From: Allomyces arbusculus
Taxonomy: Eukaryota; Blastocladiomycota; Blastocladiomycetes; Blastocladiales; Blastocladiaceae
Length of the DNA stretch: 58,910 nt
Direction of reading: 5' to 3'
NCBI GenBank assembly: GCA_027604705.1
Contig: JADHYV010000097.1
Span: forward strand, 1 to 58,910
The translations under genes and the position numbers were made by a program. Every line of letters starts with the position of its first letter. Position 1 is the first letter of the stretch. Shown one piece after another: positions 1 to 11,062 of this stretch. The notes under the pieces are model-generated. The model was not told where the DNA came from. It worked only from the letters and a program-made list of their open reading frames with translations, and searched no databases.

Positions 1-1785
1 CTTTACGCTCGTCACGGTGGTCGTCTTTACGCTGCGTCGAAGGGACCCGGCCGTGCGCGCCACGTCGCGGCTCTCCATCAGCTTGCTGCACCTCCAACGA
101 CGGCCGTGGCCGCGGTTCAAGCGTCGCTTCCACCGACACCTAGGCCACCCGCCGTCGCGCAGTTACCAGCACCACCTCCCGCCGCTCTACCCGCCACATA
201 ACCACCCAACCTCCGCATCCTGACCGACGCGACACGCACCCTGTCTCTTCACGGCCCCATCGTCCCGTCCCAGCCGTCTGCTCAGCCGACCGTTTCCCCC
301 TCCATGCTGCCGAGATCCGAGTGGTCCGTGTCGTGGGCGGCTCCACAGACCGACACGTCTCCGACCGTGCGCGGCAACGACCCCGGCGGGATCTTCAACA
401 AGTGCAACGAGTACAACCACGAGCCGGCCATGCCGTGACTGTAGCAGAACCTGAACTGGCTCACCACGTCCGACGACAGCATTGCCGCGATTTCGAATAC
501 GTCGCGGCACGCGAGCCACGTTCTCGGCCTGCAGGACACGAACGACCGTAGTTGCATGTCACCGTTTGCCAACGACGATGAGCGGCGCGCGTTTCTCGCG
601 CAGTCTACCGCCGCGGCGCCGTCGATGACCGCGACCAAGCGTCCTTCCAGTCGGTGGTCGCCGCCGTCACTGCCGCGGCGGCGCGAGGAAGCCGACGACG
701 ACGAGTGACGGCGCGCGATTGAGCGGCCCAAGAGCGTGACCCATGGGTCTCCTCCAAGTCGCCGGACGCGTCGTTGGCCCACGCGGACGCCAAGACGAAC
801 TCGTTCCGGGCCACGTACGCGCAGACGAGCGGCACGTCGCTGTTGGGGTCGATGCCGCGCTCACCCTGGCTCGACTCGAGCTCGCTGTCGCTGTCGCTCG
901 ACCGGTCCGTGACCAAGGGCGCGAGACTTTCCAGAGGACTGTTGAGCGACGACACGACCGCATCCCGCCGGTCCCCAGACACTGACGCGACCGCGTTCCG
1001 GTCCGCGTTCCGGTCCGCGTTTGTCGATCCGCCATGGCCGCCACCATCCACTTCCGAGTACTACCGCGCACGCACTCCACCCCCGCCGCCATCGGCTGCG
1101 CGTCCTCCTGTGCCGGCGTCGCTGCCGAGACCCGACTTGCGCGCTGCCGCGGCGAGGCGGACCGACGCAACCGCAACGCGCGTGCTGCAGGACCGCGAGC
1201 GGCACCTGACCGAGGCCGTGCTTTCGCTCAAGGCGCGGCTCGAAGAGGAACATGCGCAGTCGACGTATTTGCGCAAGCACGTTGCTTGGCTGCACGACCG
1301 GCTGCGGGCCGAGAATGCGCGTCGGGCCGCGGCCGATGCCGAGGTGTCGTTGCGCGCGCGCGTCAGGGATTTCGAGCACCATGTCCGGCGCGGCGGGACC
1401 AGTGGGGGTGAGTTTGGGGGGGGGGGGGTAATGGCGCAGGGGAAGCGACGTCGGCGCGCCCAACGGAGCCACGGCCAAACGACGAAAGGAATTGCGGCAA
1501 CGAGAGGGTGTAAATGATCCGGGCGCGACGTGGTGCGCGTCGTTGTTGCAGACGGGCATGCCGCGGTCACCAACGGCCGCGGCCACGGCGGCGCCATCAT
1601 ACCGGTCCGACTCGATCATCATGGCCAAGCGGTACGACGACGCCCCGGTCCCGCTGCTGCCGTCGCGGCCGGTGCAGCACGAAGTCGACGACCCGTACTG
1701 GATGCCGTGGACATGGCGTGGGCGTGCCAGGGGGGGGGGGGACGTGAACGTGGGTGGAGACTGGAAGACTGGAATGAGCGAATGA
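1..1785 (+). pseudogene. Damaged or mis-spliced unknown coding region with a coiled coil
   Basis: I do not recognise the family. From position 1 to about 708 one frame (starting at base 1) has coding-like composition but carries in-frame stops near 199 (TAA), 436 (TGA) and 442 (TAG). Coding character then moves to another frame, from about 730 to 1407. That part has a Ser/Pro-rich stretch and then a charged, Leu-rich coiled-coil-like segment (about 1180-1380). A GTGAGT donor at 1408 and a CAG acceptor at 1551 would join it to a last exon ending at 1785, but the splice phase leaves the final frame doubtful. Two runs of 12-13 G lie at 1416-1428 and 1730-1741. Each early stop is one C-to-T change from a sense codon (CAA, CGA, CAG). 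The gene is probably open at the left window edge. It could also be a living gene with introns I failed to place. Confidence 0.35.
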
Positions 1786-2251
1786 AGGATGAAACACCGG
1801 CATCGGCGGTAAGATCACCATCAATCACCGCTGACTGTTGCCGCTCTGGCAGATGCGGTGCGATGCCGTGAACAAGGAGGATTGCACTGTGGCAGTAACA
1901 CTGCACGATTACACCGCAGTCGACGCCTCAAGCAAAGACAGAAACTGCCTGAACGAGCGCACAAACACGTGCTCAAACGTCGGTGCGTTGAGCTCGTCGC
2001 GAGCTCGTCGTCGACTCTGGTTCTTCGCCGCGGTCAACGTTGGTCGACGTCCTCCAGCACCGTGTCGACGAGGACCTCCCTCGACCTGCTGCAAGAGCCA
2101 GAGCACGCGCACAGTTACCCGCCCCCGCGTACCCGCTCAGCAATCGCAAGTCACGCCTATCACCGAGCAGCACCGCGTAAATTATGGCGGCTCCTGCCCT
2201 GGGACTGAATTGCCAAGCACTGATTTTTTTTTGACCATCGCTGCAACCAGC

Positions 2252-3436
2252 ATGAACAACGACGTGCCTGATGTCGACATGGACCTACTTGCCGTCGAGC
2301 CGGGCGGTGCCGCCCCACCTGTTCTTTTCGTCCATGGTGCGGCTCCAGTTCCCCTCGGTCGCCTGCTGCCAGCCGACGTATGGATTTTCGTGAAACTTGA
2401 GCATCTTGGGTCACGTACTAACTAATTGACGGTGTTTTGTTGCTAGGCTCGCCGTACCGCTGCGCCCCCTCGTGTCGTGCACGCAGGAACCCGCATTGAC
2501 GATCAGCAGCTCGTCGAAGCTGTCATTTGCCGTGACCGCCACCAACGGCTGCTCGCGCACACGTCCGGTAAGCTCGCCGAGGCCCTTGCCATGCAGGCGG
2601 CGAACGTGGAGGCCCTCCAAGACGAGGAGCGGCAGCAGGCCACCGCGTACTACGATGCGAGATTTTACCATCACAAGGTATATAAGCGCCTGGTCCTTGT
2701 CGTCTTGAAGTTAGTGCAACTGACCTTTACTTGCTCCTCTTTGTTGCTCCAGCTCGTCGCAGCGGCCGTGGCTCCTATTGCCCCCGCCCATGGCGACAAC
2801 CACGACAACATCCTCGTGCAAATTCACCTTGAGCAGCAACGGCAAGGACGTGTGCTCGCTCGGCTCGCCGAGCAGCAACAGCGACTGCTCGACGCGCAAG
2901 AGGAGCAATTCGAGCGCCTCGATAACCTGTTGCTCCGCGCCAACCAGCAGCACCGGCTCGCACTCGGCTCGCTGTTCCCGGCGCTCGCCATGGATGCGTA
3001 TATGGCTAATCGCCGCGCTCGGGCCGTTTTTCCACGCAATTCTCGTGCCGCGCTCCTGCAGCCAGTTCTCCCGTCTCGGCAGCGCCTCCGGCGTCTAGCT
3101 CTCGCTGACGCGGCCGAATTTGGCCTTGGACAGCCTGCCGATTGGGTGCATTGGTCGGCCGAGTACAATGACGTTGATGAGCTCCGGGTTCCGCGCGAAA
3201 CTCGGCTACTTTTCCCAGCGAATGTTCGTGCTTTACACTCACTCTCAAACCGTTCCCTCATCTTTTTCGAGATTCTTTATGGCGTTCGTTTTTATGAGCG
3301 CCGTCGTGATTCCCGCCGCAGGCTGCCTCCTCCAGACAACCAGTTTGGTCGTGAAGGGGCTCCAGCTGCTGCTCGCGAGGCGTTTCTGGATTTTATTTGT
3401 GGTGAGCCAGCCCCACTGCTTGATTTCGTGCAGTAA
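2252..3436 (+). CDS. Hypothetical protein with central coiled coil (3 exons)
   Basis: Three exons (2252-2377, 2447-2677, 2753-3436) give 346 aa. Intron 1 (69 nt) has a GTATGG donor, a perfect TACTAAC branch site at about 2416 and a TTGCTAG end. Intron 2 (75 nt) has GTATAT and a T-rich tract before CAG; it is a multiple of three without a stop, so it also reads open. The start was chosen as the only ATG before exon 1 that keeps phase. The middle (about residues 130-200) is rich in Gln, Glu and Leu in heptads and should form a coiled coil; the C-terminal half is Arg/Leu-rich. There is no signal peptide or membrane segment. No family was recognised. It sits at the edge of the repeat-rich zone and may be a lineage-specific gene. 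Confidence 0.6.
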
Positions 3437-4150
3437 ATTGGTGATGTTCTTCATTTGTGGCTTGGCTGGGGTGCGCTTCGTCCATTCAACAGGACAGCAA
3501 ACATTAGTGTCCATCAAAGGGTTGGACAAGAACAAATCGTTGCTGGCCAATCATGACGATACGTGGCAACATGCGCAGGGTGACAAAAAAACATGACAAA
3601 CTGTATTCGCAACCCCACACCGACGTCACTCCCTGCGCGCGACAACACGGTAGTCCCAATCACACAGCAGGGTCCGAGTTTGGTCACGGCTCAGTCAAGC
3701 ACCAGGCAGCTGCAGGTTGTACAGCGACCGGACTGACAGGGAGGTGCTGACGTCCAACGCAGGTGGGGACGGGACCATGGCGGGTAGGTCCTGGGGCGGT
3801 GGAGGGCCCATGACGATGGGGACCAGGACAGGAACAGGCGTTCTGGGCCAAGCGACAATGATGGTGGTGGCGTCAATACTGGGCTGCATGCGCGACTGGA
3901 ATGACTTGCAGCTGAGTGAACCCATGCAGACGTACTTGTTGGCATTGACGCCAGGTAAGAGGATACAGCCCGCAGGCTTGTCAAGGGAACTCGAAATGCT
4001 CAATCGAGCAGGAGGCAATCGACAGGTTCAGCAGCGACTGTAGCTGCCATGGCAATCATTGCCACTGCATGGGCTTCAGTGGCAAGCGCATCAAGATCAG
4101 CTTGAGTTCACTGCTGCTGTGGCGGGATCAGTTGGGCCCACAGTGGCGCT
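3437..4150. other. Spacer without a supported gene
   Basis: No gene is supported here. Open frames at 3695-4043 on both strands are Pro/Gly/Met-rich and lack splice or domain signals. The sequence is becoming CpG-poor toward the repeat zone that follows. Confidence 0.4.
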
Positions 4151-4305
4151 GTCGCAGGGCCCCTAACTGAGGGCGTTCTCAGCGACCGGGACTCGGATTT
4201 GGGCTCGAATGGCGGCGGGTTGGGCGACCAAGCTGTGCTGACATCGGCTGATCGCTCTGACTCACTTAAGGGGAGCAGCAGCTGACAGTTCAAACTAGAC
4301 TTCAC
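4151..4305 (+). repeat. S-family repeat copy 1 (SINE-like, ~155 bp)
   Basis: Begins GTCGCAGGGCCCC, contains GTTCTCAGCGACC and GCGACCAAGCTG, and ends CAGTTCAAACTAGACTTCAC. The same blocks recur in order at 8453-8604, 31466-31603, 5460-5610 and, inverted, 7466-7616. The tail contains a Pol III B-box-like core (GGTTCAAATCC in copy 2). A ~60-bp block just downstream (4316-4372, starting at TTCTCCACCCAGACACC) recurs at about 31988-32043. A tRNA-derived SINE is an inference; no clear A box was found. Confidence 0.45.
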
Positions 4306-4429
4306 TTGTGCCATCATTCTCCACCCAGACACCGACATGCAGGACGCTTCCGACGACTTGAAACGACACGTACAATGGCCGCCCTGACATGACTGCCACG
4401 CGCAACCTGTCAATGGTGTGCTCTTTGCC

Positions 4430-4885
4430 CCCTGCTTGCCCAACGAGGAAACGAACTGCCCACTGACGATTTCTCATTGCCTGTTGCTCAGAGCCGCTGC
4501 CATCAAGACCATACAAATCGACTCGGGTTTTCGGGACACAACGTGTGCCATCTGCCCTGGTCCCTGTACGCAAGAATGGCCCACTCATCCACAACAGGTA
4601 CAAAACTTGAGTCTGTGTGTGAAACGTGCAAGACGACCTGCACAGTGGCCTTCTTTGGAAGAGCTGTGCTGTGGGCATCTTCGGGTGACATGCTGTTGTT
4701 TAGCACATTCTAGCAATCTAGACCACTTCCATTGGCCACAGGCCGTGGTGTGACCATTAGCCTTGCAGCAAATTGGGCGCCCATGACAACCTGTATCTCT
4801 TGCTGGACCGCTCACCACTGCTATACTGTCCATTTCACCTGCTCAGACTCCATTGCCATCCCCACAGCGCCACAGTAGCATGCTG
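4430..4885 (-). repeat. Degenerate copy of repeat B (b3)
   Basis: This matches the reverse complement of block B. Landmarks shared with the B' copy at 6206-6786 are CTGCCCACTGACG...GTTGCTCAGAG and CTTGCAGCAAA...CCTGTATCTCTTGCTGG. It lies directly left of B in opposite orientation, with the centre of symmetry near 4877 (CCCCACAG...CTGTGGGG). Many CpG sites of B' are TpG or CpA here. No coding function is apparent. Confidence 0.5.
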
Positions 4886-5455
4886 TGGGGACACAAATGG
4901 CTTCAGGGGCAAGGTGCTGACACAAAACGGGCAGAGGAGAAGGGTGGGGGAAGCCCAGGCTCAGCAAGAGGCACAGGTGATCGTAAGTGTCCTGTTTCGC
5001 CGCAAAGCTTGCAGTGCACAAACGGCCTGGAGGCAGGAGCGAACCGAAAAGGAACGCCATGGATAGCTCACGAAAGCGTCTCCACCCATCAAACCTTCCC
5101 GCAAATCGTTCCCTGGTGCACTGATCGTGCAGAACGATGTGGTCCGTCTTGCTCGCTTCGCGCAAAGGTGTGCGCATTGCAGTCATACTTCAAATGTTGC
5201 GCCAACAGAAGAGAAAATGGGCCCATACGTACCTGTTGTCAGAGGGGACAGCCGTTTCGTGCATGGGACCTAGGCAGGTGGCACTTGTTGCGCATCCTCA
5301 AAACCCAGTCAAAATGTGCGCGTCGACAATGGCTGTGACGAAACTCTGAGCGACAAGGACGAAACACGTCAGCGGGCAGTTCTCTTTCAGTGGGGCAGGG
5401 CAGGCGTGCACAAAGGACACCCACCCTTGGGCCACCGACTCTTCTGAACTTGCCC
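4886..5455 (+). repeat. Repeat block B, part of a B-C-B'-C' arrangement
   Basis: About 570 bp, repeated in inverted orientation at 6206-6786 with roughly 90% identity by eye. Shared landmarks run from GTGGGGACACAAATGGC at the outer end to GAACTTGCCCCG at the junction with C. It holds no convincing gene. Further, more decayed relatives lie at 4430-4885, 8890-8965 and 9048-9490. Confidence 0.75.
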
Positions 5456-6205
5456 CGTTGTCGCAGGGCCACTGTCAGACAGCGTCCCCAACGGTCCTGT
5501 CGGTGTTTGGCAGCAGGAGTCAGATCTGGTCAGCGGCGGTTTGCGCGACCAGGACGGATCACTGACTCCTGGCCACTGAGTTGAGGTCGCCAGCTCAAAC
5601 CTGACTTTGCTCACACCCGCGGTTCACTCCCTGGCCCTTTTCCTTTCATTTTCTTACACACCTCCTGCCGCGCTTCTGCCCGCACAAATATGCCACGACC
5701 TCAGGCTGCTGTTTGCGGCCTGTCACGACCGCCTCTGGTCCTCTCTTCATCGGGACCACTGTCGTCGACGCGCAACGTTGCGCGCCTCCACCTTTCCGTC
5801 CTTGTCACCGTTCTCTGCCGCCTCGCCGCGCCTGTCCGCGACAACAGGAGCCGGCCCCTTCTTCCGCGCGAGTTGATCGCGCCTGCTGAAGCGTGGCGTC
5901 GATGAAGCTGGCGCACCTTGTCCTGGTTCCATGCCAGGACCAGCATGACGGACCACTGTCTGCAGGCGCACAACGTGGTCGCGCGCAAGTCCAACCAGCA
6001 GTCACCGACGCTGGCTTCCTTCTCCTCTCTCTCTCCCCTTCTCTTTGGGCCGAGCCGGTGGCGGCTAATGCGCCCCATGACGCTGTCATGCGTGTGAAGG
6101 CTGGCGCACAGAAACGGTTCGCGGCCGCCACCATCACCGATGTGCATGCTGCTGAGGGCCCAGGCCTCTCTGCTGTTTGTTGTGTTCCCCTGAGCGACGG
6201 CGGGC
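5456..6205 (+). repeat. Repeat block C
   Basis: About 750 bp, repeated inverted at 6787-7622. Its first 150 bp are an S-family copy (5460-5610). The rest includes TTTTCCTTTCATTTTCTTACA (5639 on) and a GC-rich stretch. A long open frame crosses C into B' on the minus strand, but it is not conserved between copies. I see no transposase. Confidence 0.75.
5460..5610 (+). repeat. S-family repeat copy 4 (inside block C)
   Basis: Starts GTCGCAGGGCCACTGTC, contains GCGACCAGGACGG and ends CAGCTCAAACCTGACTTTGC. It matches the S copies at 4151, 8453 and 31466 in order of blocks. A hairpin CCAGGA...TCCTGG (12-nt loop) sits near its middle. Confidence 0.45.
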
Positions 6206-6786
6206 ACGTCGCGGGGCGAGTTCAAAAGAGTTGGTGGTCCGCAGGCGGGTGTCCTTTGCGCACGCCTGCCCTGCCCTGCTGAAAGAGGACTGCCCCCTGA
6301 CGTGTTTCGTCCCTGTCGCTCAGAGTTTCGCCACAGCCATCGTCGACGCGCACGTTTTGACCGGGTTTCAAGGGCGCGCAACGAGTGCTGCCCGCCCAGG
6401 TCCCACGCGCGAAACGGCTGTCCCCTCTGACGACAGATATGTGCAGGCCCGTTTTCTCTTTCTGTTGGCGCGACGTTTGAAGTATGACCACAACGCGCAC
6501 GCCTTTGCGCTAAGCGAGCAAGACGGACTGCATCGTTCCGCACAATCGGTGCACCAGGGGACGATTTGCGGGAGGGTTTGATGGGTGGAGACGCTTTCAC
6601 GAGCTATCCGTGGCGTTCCTCTTCGGTTCGCTCCCGCCTCCAGGCCGTTTGTGCACTGCTAGCTTTGCAGCGAAACAGGACACTTATGATCACCTGTGCC
6701 TCTTGCTGAGCCTGGGCTTCCCCCGCCCTTCTCCTCTGCCTGCTTTGTGACAGCACCTCGCCCCTGAAGCCATTTGTGTCCCCACA
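6206..6786 (-). repeat. Repeat block B' (inverted copy of B)
   Basis: Reverse complement of 4886-5455. It lies between the inverted arms C and C', so recombination between C and C' would flip it. It keeps more CpG sites than the dispersed B relatives. No gene recognised. Confidence 0.75.
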
Positions 6787-7622
6787 CCGTGACATGCCTG
6801 CCGTAGCTCAGGGGAACACAACAAACAGCAGAGAGGCCTGGGCCCTCAGCAGTACACACATTGGCGACAGTGGCGACCGCGAACCGTTTCTGCATGCCAG
6901 CCTTCACACGCGTGACAGCATTGTGGGGCGCTTTAGCCACCACCCGCCATGCTGCTGAGGCAGAGAAAGAGTGAATGGGAACAACGAGAACAGCATGATG
7001 GGCGACAGTGGCCGCCATCGGCTCAGCCCAAAGAGAAGGGGAGAGAGGGAGGAGAAGGAAGCCAGCGTCGGTGACTGCTGGTTGGACTTGCGCGCGACCA
7101 CGTCGTGCGCCTGCAGACAGTGGTCCGTCATGCTGGTCCTGGCATGGAACCAGGACAAGGTGCGCCAGCTTCATTGACGCCACGCTTCAGCGGGCGCGAT
7201 CAACTCGCGCGGAAGAAGGGGCCGGCTCCCGTTGTCGCGGACAGGCGCGGCGAGGCGGCAGAGAACGGTGACAAGGACGGAAAGGTGGAGGCGCGCAACG
7301 TTGCGCATCGACGACAGTGGTCCCGATGAAGAGAGGACCAGAGGCGGTCGTGACAGGCCGCAAACAGCAGCCTGAGGTCATGGCATATTTGTGCGGGCAG
7401 AAGCGCGGCAGGAGGTGTGTAAGAAAATGAAAGGAAAAGGGCCAGGGAGTGAACCGCGGGTGTGAGCAAAGTCAGGTTTGAGCCCGCGACCTCAACTCAG
7501 TGGCCAGGAGTCAGTGATCCGTCCTGGTCGCGCGAACTGCCGCTGACCAGATCTGAATCCTGCTGCCAAGCACCAACAGGACCATTGAGGGCACTGTCTG
7601 ACGGTGGCCCTGTGACAGCGTG
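6787..7622 (-). repeat. Repeat block C' (inverted copy of C)
   Basis: Reverse complement of 5456-6205, with an extra ~90 bp near 6920-7000. Its right end (7466-7616) is S-family copy 5. Identity to C is high by eye; the long stretch 7000-7420 differs at only scattered bases. Confidence 0.75.
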
Positions 7623-8452
7623 CAGTGAGCATGTCAGTGGTAATAGTCCAGTCTTCTTGGATTTTGTTGATACTGTCAAGCCAGTAAGAGACGTCATAGG
7701 CCATGGAACTGTGGTGGCGCAAGGCCAAGTTGGACCTGGCGTGTGGGCGGCTGGCAGAGACAGGAAGCAGGAGTTGCTGTTGTTGCTGTGGCTGCAGGGC
7801 ATGGCAGTGACACACGTGTGTGTAAGCCCATGGCCTCATCAGCCTTGTCAGCCTCATTAGCTTTGTCAGCTTTGTCGATATTGTCATCATCACCATACAT
7901 GGGCAATGACCACTGACACAGAACACTGGCATGGTGTGCGTTCATGGCGCCAGTGGTCATGACCCAGTGCAGCTCTTCAGACTTGCACACTTTCAGCATC
8001 ACATGGCATTGACTTGACCATATGTGAGGCCCCCATCACCACACGATTGGTTGGAATCTGCAGACAGGACATGATCAATGGCATGGGCCATACAGCTGAC
8101 AGGAGAAATGCGCATGCATGGTGCAATTGGCATGTGACCCCCAAATCGCACAAGTCCCTGGACAGCATGCAGCTGTCAGCACCACACATGACAAGCTGGT
8201 ACAGTTCGAGCAGGTTGGACCCACCTTCAAACACCAAGTTGTGCACAAATGTGTTATGTGCCAGGATGTGCAGGGCCAGGGTGGTATATGTGTGCACTGT
8301 GACAGACAGCCAGTTGATCACTGAAAAAAGCACTGCACACACGTCCAAGGGCCACAATCACGTCTGTGATTTTGTTCAAGCAAATCACAAACTAATCAAA
8401 CGCACCTGCTAGGTGAGCAAGGTCAGACTGAATGGGCAAAATGCGCTCTGTT
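7623..8452. other. CpG-poor spacer, no gene supported
   Basis: The sequence is dominated by TG and CA with few CpG and has no open frame with domain or splice support. Short inverted and direct similarities to neighbouring repeats suggest old repeat DNA. Confidence 0.4.
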
Positions 8453-8604
8453 GTTGTAGGGCCTCCCACTAAAGACGTTCTCAGCGACCACGGTTTAGAT
8501 TTGGACTTGGTTGGTGATGGGTCATGCAACCAAAGTCGTGCCAATGTGGGCTGATCACCTTGACTCAATGGGGACAGCAGCTGACGGTTCAAATCCGACT
8601 CTAC
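8453..8604 (+). repeat. S-family repeat copy 2, with B-box-like GGTTCAAATCC
   Basis: Starts GTTGTAGGGCCTCCC and contains GTTCTCAGCGACCACGG. Near its end it carries GGTTCAAATCC (8586-8596), a perfect Pol III B-box consensus. This is the best hint that the S family derives from a tRNA-like gene. Confidence 0.45.
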
Positions 8605-8889
8605 TTGGCCAACTGTGTCAGGCCTGCGCCTCCACCAGTCACCCCAAACCTCTTCCCAACCCTGCAAACTGCTGAAGTGGACAGTGGGCCGACTATGTGC
8701 ATGCCATCTGCCACATGGCAATGACAATGCTACAAACCTTGCCCACACGCCCTGATTTCGTCGCATTTTTTTGGGGAGTGGAGGTCCCACGCCTTGTTCT
8801 TTAGTTGTTTTCCTTTGACATTCCGATGTGGTCGCTGAGCAGCAGCACGAGCGTCATGGGATTCAAAAGCTCAGTGGGCCCACCTTGGT

Positions 8890-9490
8890 GTGGCCTTTGC
8901 CCCCTGCTTGCCCACTGAGGAAAACGAACTGCCTGCTGACGATTCTCGTTGCCTGTCGCTCAGGTCTGTACCGCCATTTTCTTAGTTGTCCACCGTTTTG
9001 GGATGAGCAAATTTGTCTATATTGTGTCAAAACAAATACACGGCCCCCTGCTTGCCCACTGAGGAAACTGCCCACTGACAATTCTCATAGCCTGTTGCTC
9101 AGAGCTCTCGCCGTCAAGAACGTACGATACGACCCAGGTTTTGAGGACACGACATGTGCTGTCCGCCCTGGTTTTGTACACAAAGACGGTTCACTCATTT
9201 GTGACAGGCATGAATCTGGGCCTCACTTCTTTCCTTTTGGCCAGGCAATTGTGACCACAACACGCAGGACTGTGCGCAAAGTGTGTGAGAAAAGCCGTAC
9301 AGCAGACCTCCTTTGAGAGAACTGCACGGTAGGCTCTTCAGAAGAACGCGCTGTCTTCAGTCATGCATTTTGGTGATTCATCCCACTTCCATTGGTCACA
9401 GGCCACTGTGTGACTGTCAGCTTTGCAGCAAAACAGGCATCCACGAAAACCTGTATATTCTTGCTGGGCTAATCGCCTCTGCTGTATTGT
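8890..9490 (-). repeat. Two decayed copies of repeat B (8890-8965 and 9048-9490)
   Basis: TTTGCCCCCTGCTTGCCCA...GAGGAAA...CTGCC...TTGCTCAG occurs twice, 160 bp apart. The second copy continues through AGCTTTGCAGCAAAACAGGC and CCTGTATATTCTTGCTGG, as in b3 (4430-4885) and B'. Orientation is that of B'. Copies are divergent and CpG-poor. Confidence 0.45.
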
Positions 9491-9899
9491 CCATTCCACG
9501 TACCTGATACTCCTGTGTGCCCCCCACACCATGCACGCCAAAAGGCCACAATTGCATCCATGTTGTTGTGGGCCTCCCTTGGCATGGGCACCAGTCCTCA
9601 AGCCCAGTCTGACCTCCCTGCTTACTATTCCAGTGGATGAAAAAACACAGAAATGACACAAAAGCTCACAAAACAGACAAAGGGTGCAATGCAACCAACA
9701 AAAGCACAAGGAAAAGCAAGGAAGGGAAAAGGCACAAAGAAAAATGAGGTTTTGCATGCAAAAGTGCACAGTGTATGAGGCGCAAAACAGAAGATGGTGG
9801 AAGCAGAAGCCACAGCAGTGGCAAAGAGAGTCACACACACTGACCCTGAACTGTGTGAACCAAGGGTGACCATGTCACTACCACAAAGGGATGGCGCCT

Positions 9900-10672
9900 G
9901 GTCATGGCGACAACTGCCACAGCCTTGGCCTGGACTGACGTGGCAGTCAAGGACGTCACATGGTGCAGGCCCAGGCGGTCTGGGTCCATGATGATACATG
10001 AGCTGTGGGTAGGCATATACATCCCACATGGGCGGACTGAGGACCATTGGGAACCTGTAGTCGATATTGATGCCAGGCAACTGGACATTGAGTGGGATGT
10101 GGACTGGGTAGAGAGGCAGCGGGATGTGCAGCAGCAGCTCAACAAAGGCGGGGCAGACTTTCATCAATGGGTGCAAGTCCAGGAGGGTCCTGCACAGGTC
10201 TGACTGTGGATCCATGCCATGTGGGTAAATGGCAGTGAGGACCATGTCGATCACGTGCTTGGCATAGTGGATGTGACTCACAAATACTGACCAGTTTGGG
10301 GCCATGGGGCAGCATATGTGCACAGGGCAAGTGTACTTGCTGTCATCATGCATGTGCAACCAGTGCTGTTGTACGTGCTGGGAGGTTTGGTGCCAGGACA
10401 GGAGTGGCTGTCACAGATGGTGGTGGCAGTGGAGTTGCTTCTTGAGCAGGCGTCTCAGGGGGTACTGGTGTTGAATCATGCATTGGCATGTCAGCAGTCT
10501 TATCAGTGTGGGTCTTTTTCAGCCGACTGCAGTGCTTTTTGGCCACAATGGGCTCACCATCTGGTTCAGTGAGTGGCGTGCCCAGCTTGGGGCGACAAAT
10601 GGGGCTGGGGGTGGCCCCACGATCACACAAACGTGGCGTGACGCCAGTGAGTGGGGCCTGCTCGTGCAATTT
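9900..10672 (-). pseudogene. Possible decayed coding region, unknown family
   Basis: Two adjoining minus-strand open frames (10672-10346 and 10359-9900) read as a Pro/Thr-rich segment followed by a His/Pro/Leu-rich segment of natural-looking composition. They are in different frames with no clear intron between them. The DNA is strongly CpG-depleted: I count 4 CpG in 10201-10500. Most likely a relic of a gene or repeat; function unknown. Confidence 0.25.
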
Positions 10673-10699
10673 GTAGAGGCGGTTGGCGATCAGGTGTAC

Positions 10700-11062
10700 A
10701 AGTCACCCTCCATGCCCTCAATGATGTTGCACACATTCCATCTTACACAGGCATCACCAACATCCCACTTCATCAATCATGACATTCAGCCTGAGCAGCA
10801 TGTTTGCCAAGGGCGCTTTTGTCCTTCTCCACCCAAGTTTCCTGCAACACTCCATGCTCTTGGCCTGAGCTGGAACTGCTTGACACAAACTGACTTGACA
10901 TGGCTTGCAATCCCCAAGTCAGTGTGCATGCTGCAGCTGTTGCAAAACCTACATATGACAATCCCAACACTGCCACCACATCTTCAAGTTCTCGATGTCG
11001 CATGGAACCCCTTTGACAGCAATGGCGAGTGGATCCAGCAAGTCCTCCCAATGAGAGTGTGA
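10700..11062 (+). pseudogene. Leucine-rich-repeat gene relic
   Basis: The plus frame ending at 11062 contains about three LRR-like units, recognisable by the segments PATLHALGLSWNCLT and PPHLQVLDVAWNPFDSNG. The frame opens at 10478 without a convincing start, and the upstream part does not resemble LRRs. CpG is scarce and TpG/CpA are abundant, as in other decayed copies in this window. It is probably an old duplicate of a host LRR gene that is no longer functional. Confidence 0.4.

Noticed and set aside
5520-5610. True tRNA gene in the S repeat
   Set aside because: A B-box-like sequence and a hairpin are present, but there is no full cloverleaf and no anticodon arm in the right place.
5701-6600. 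Minus-strand open frame of ~299 codons in the repeat block
   Set aside because: It spans the junction of blocks C and B' and is not kept in the other copies, so it is not a gene of the repeat.
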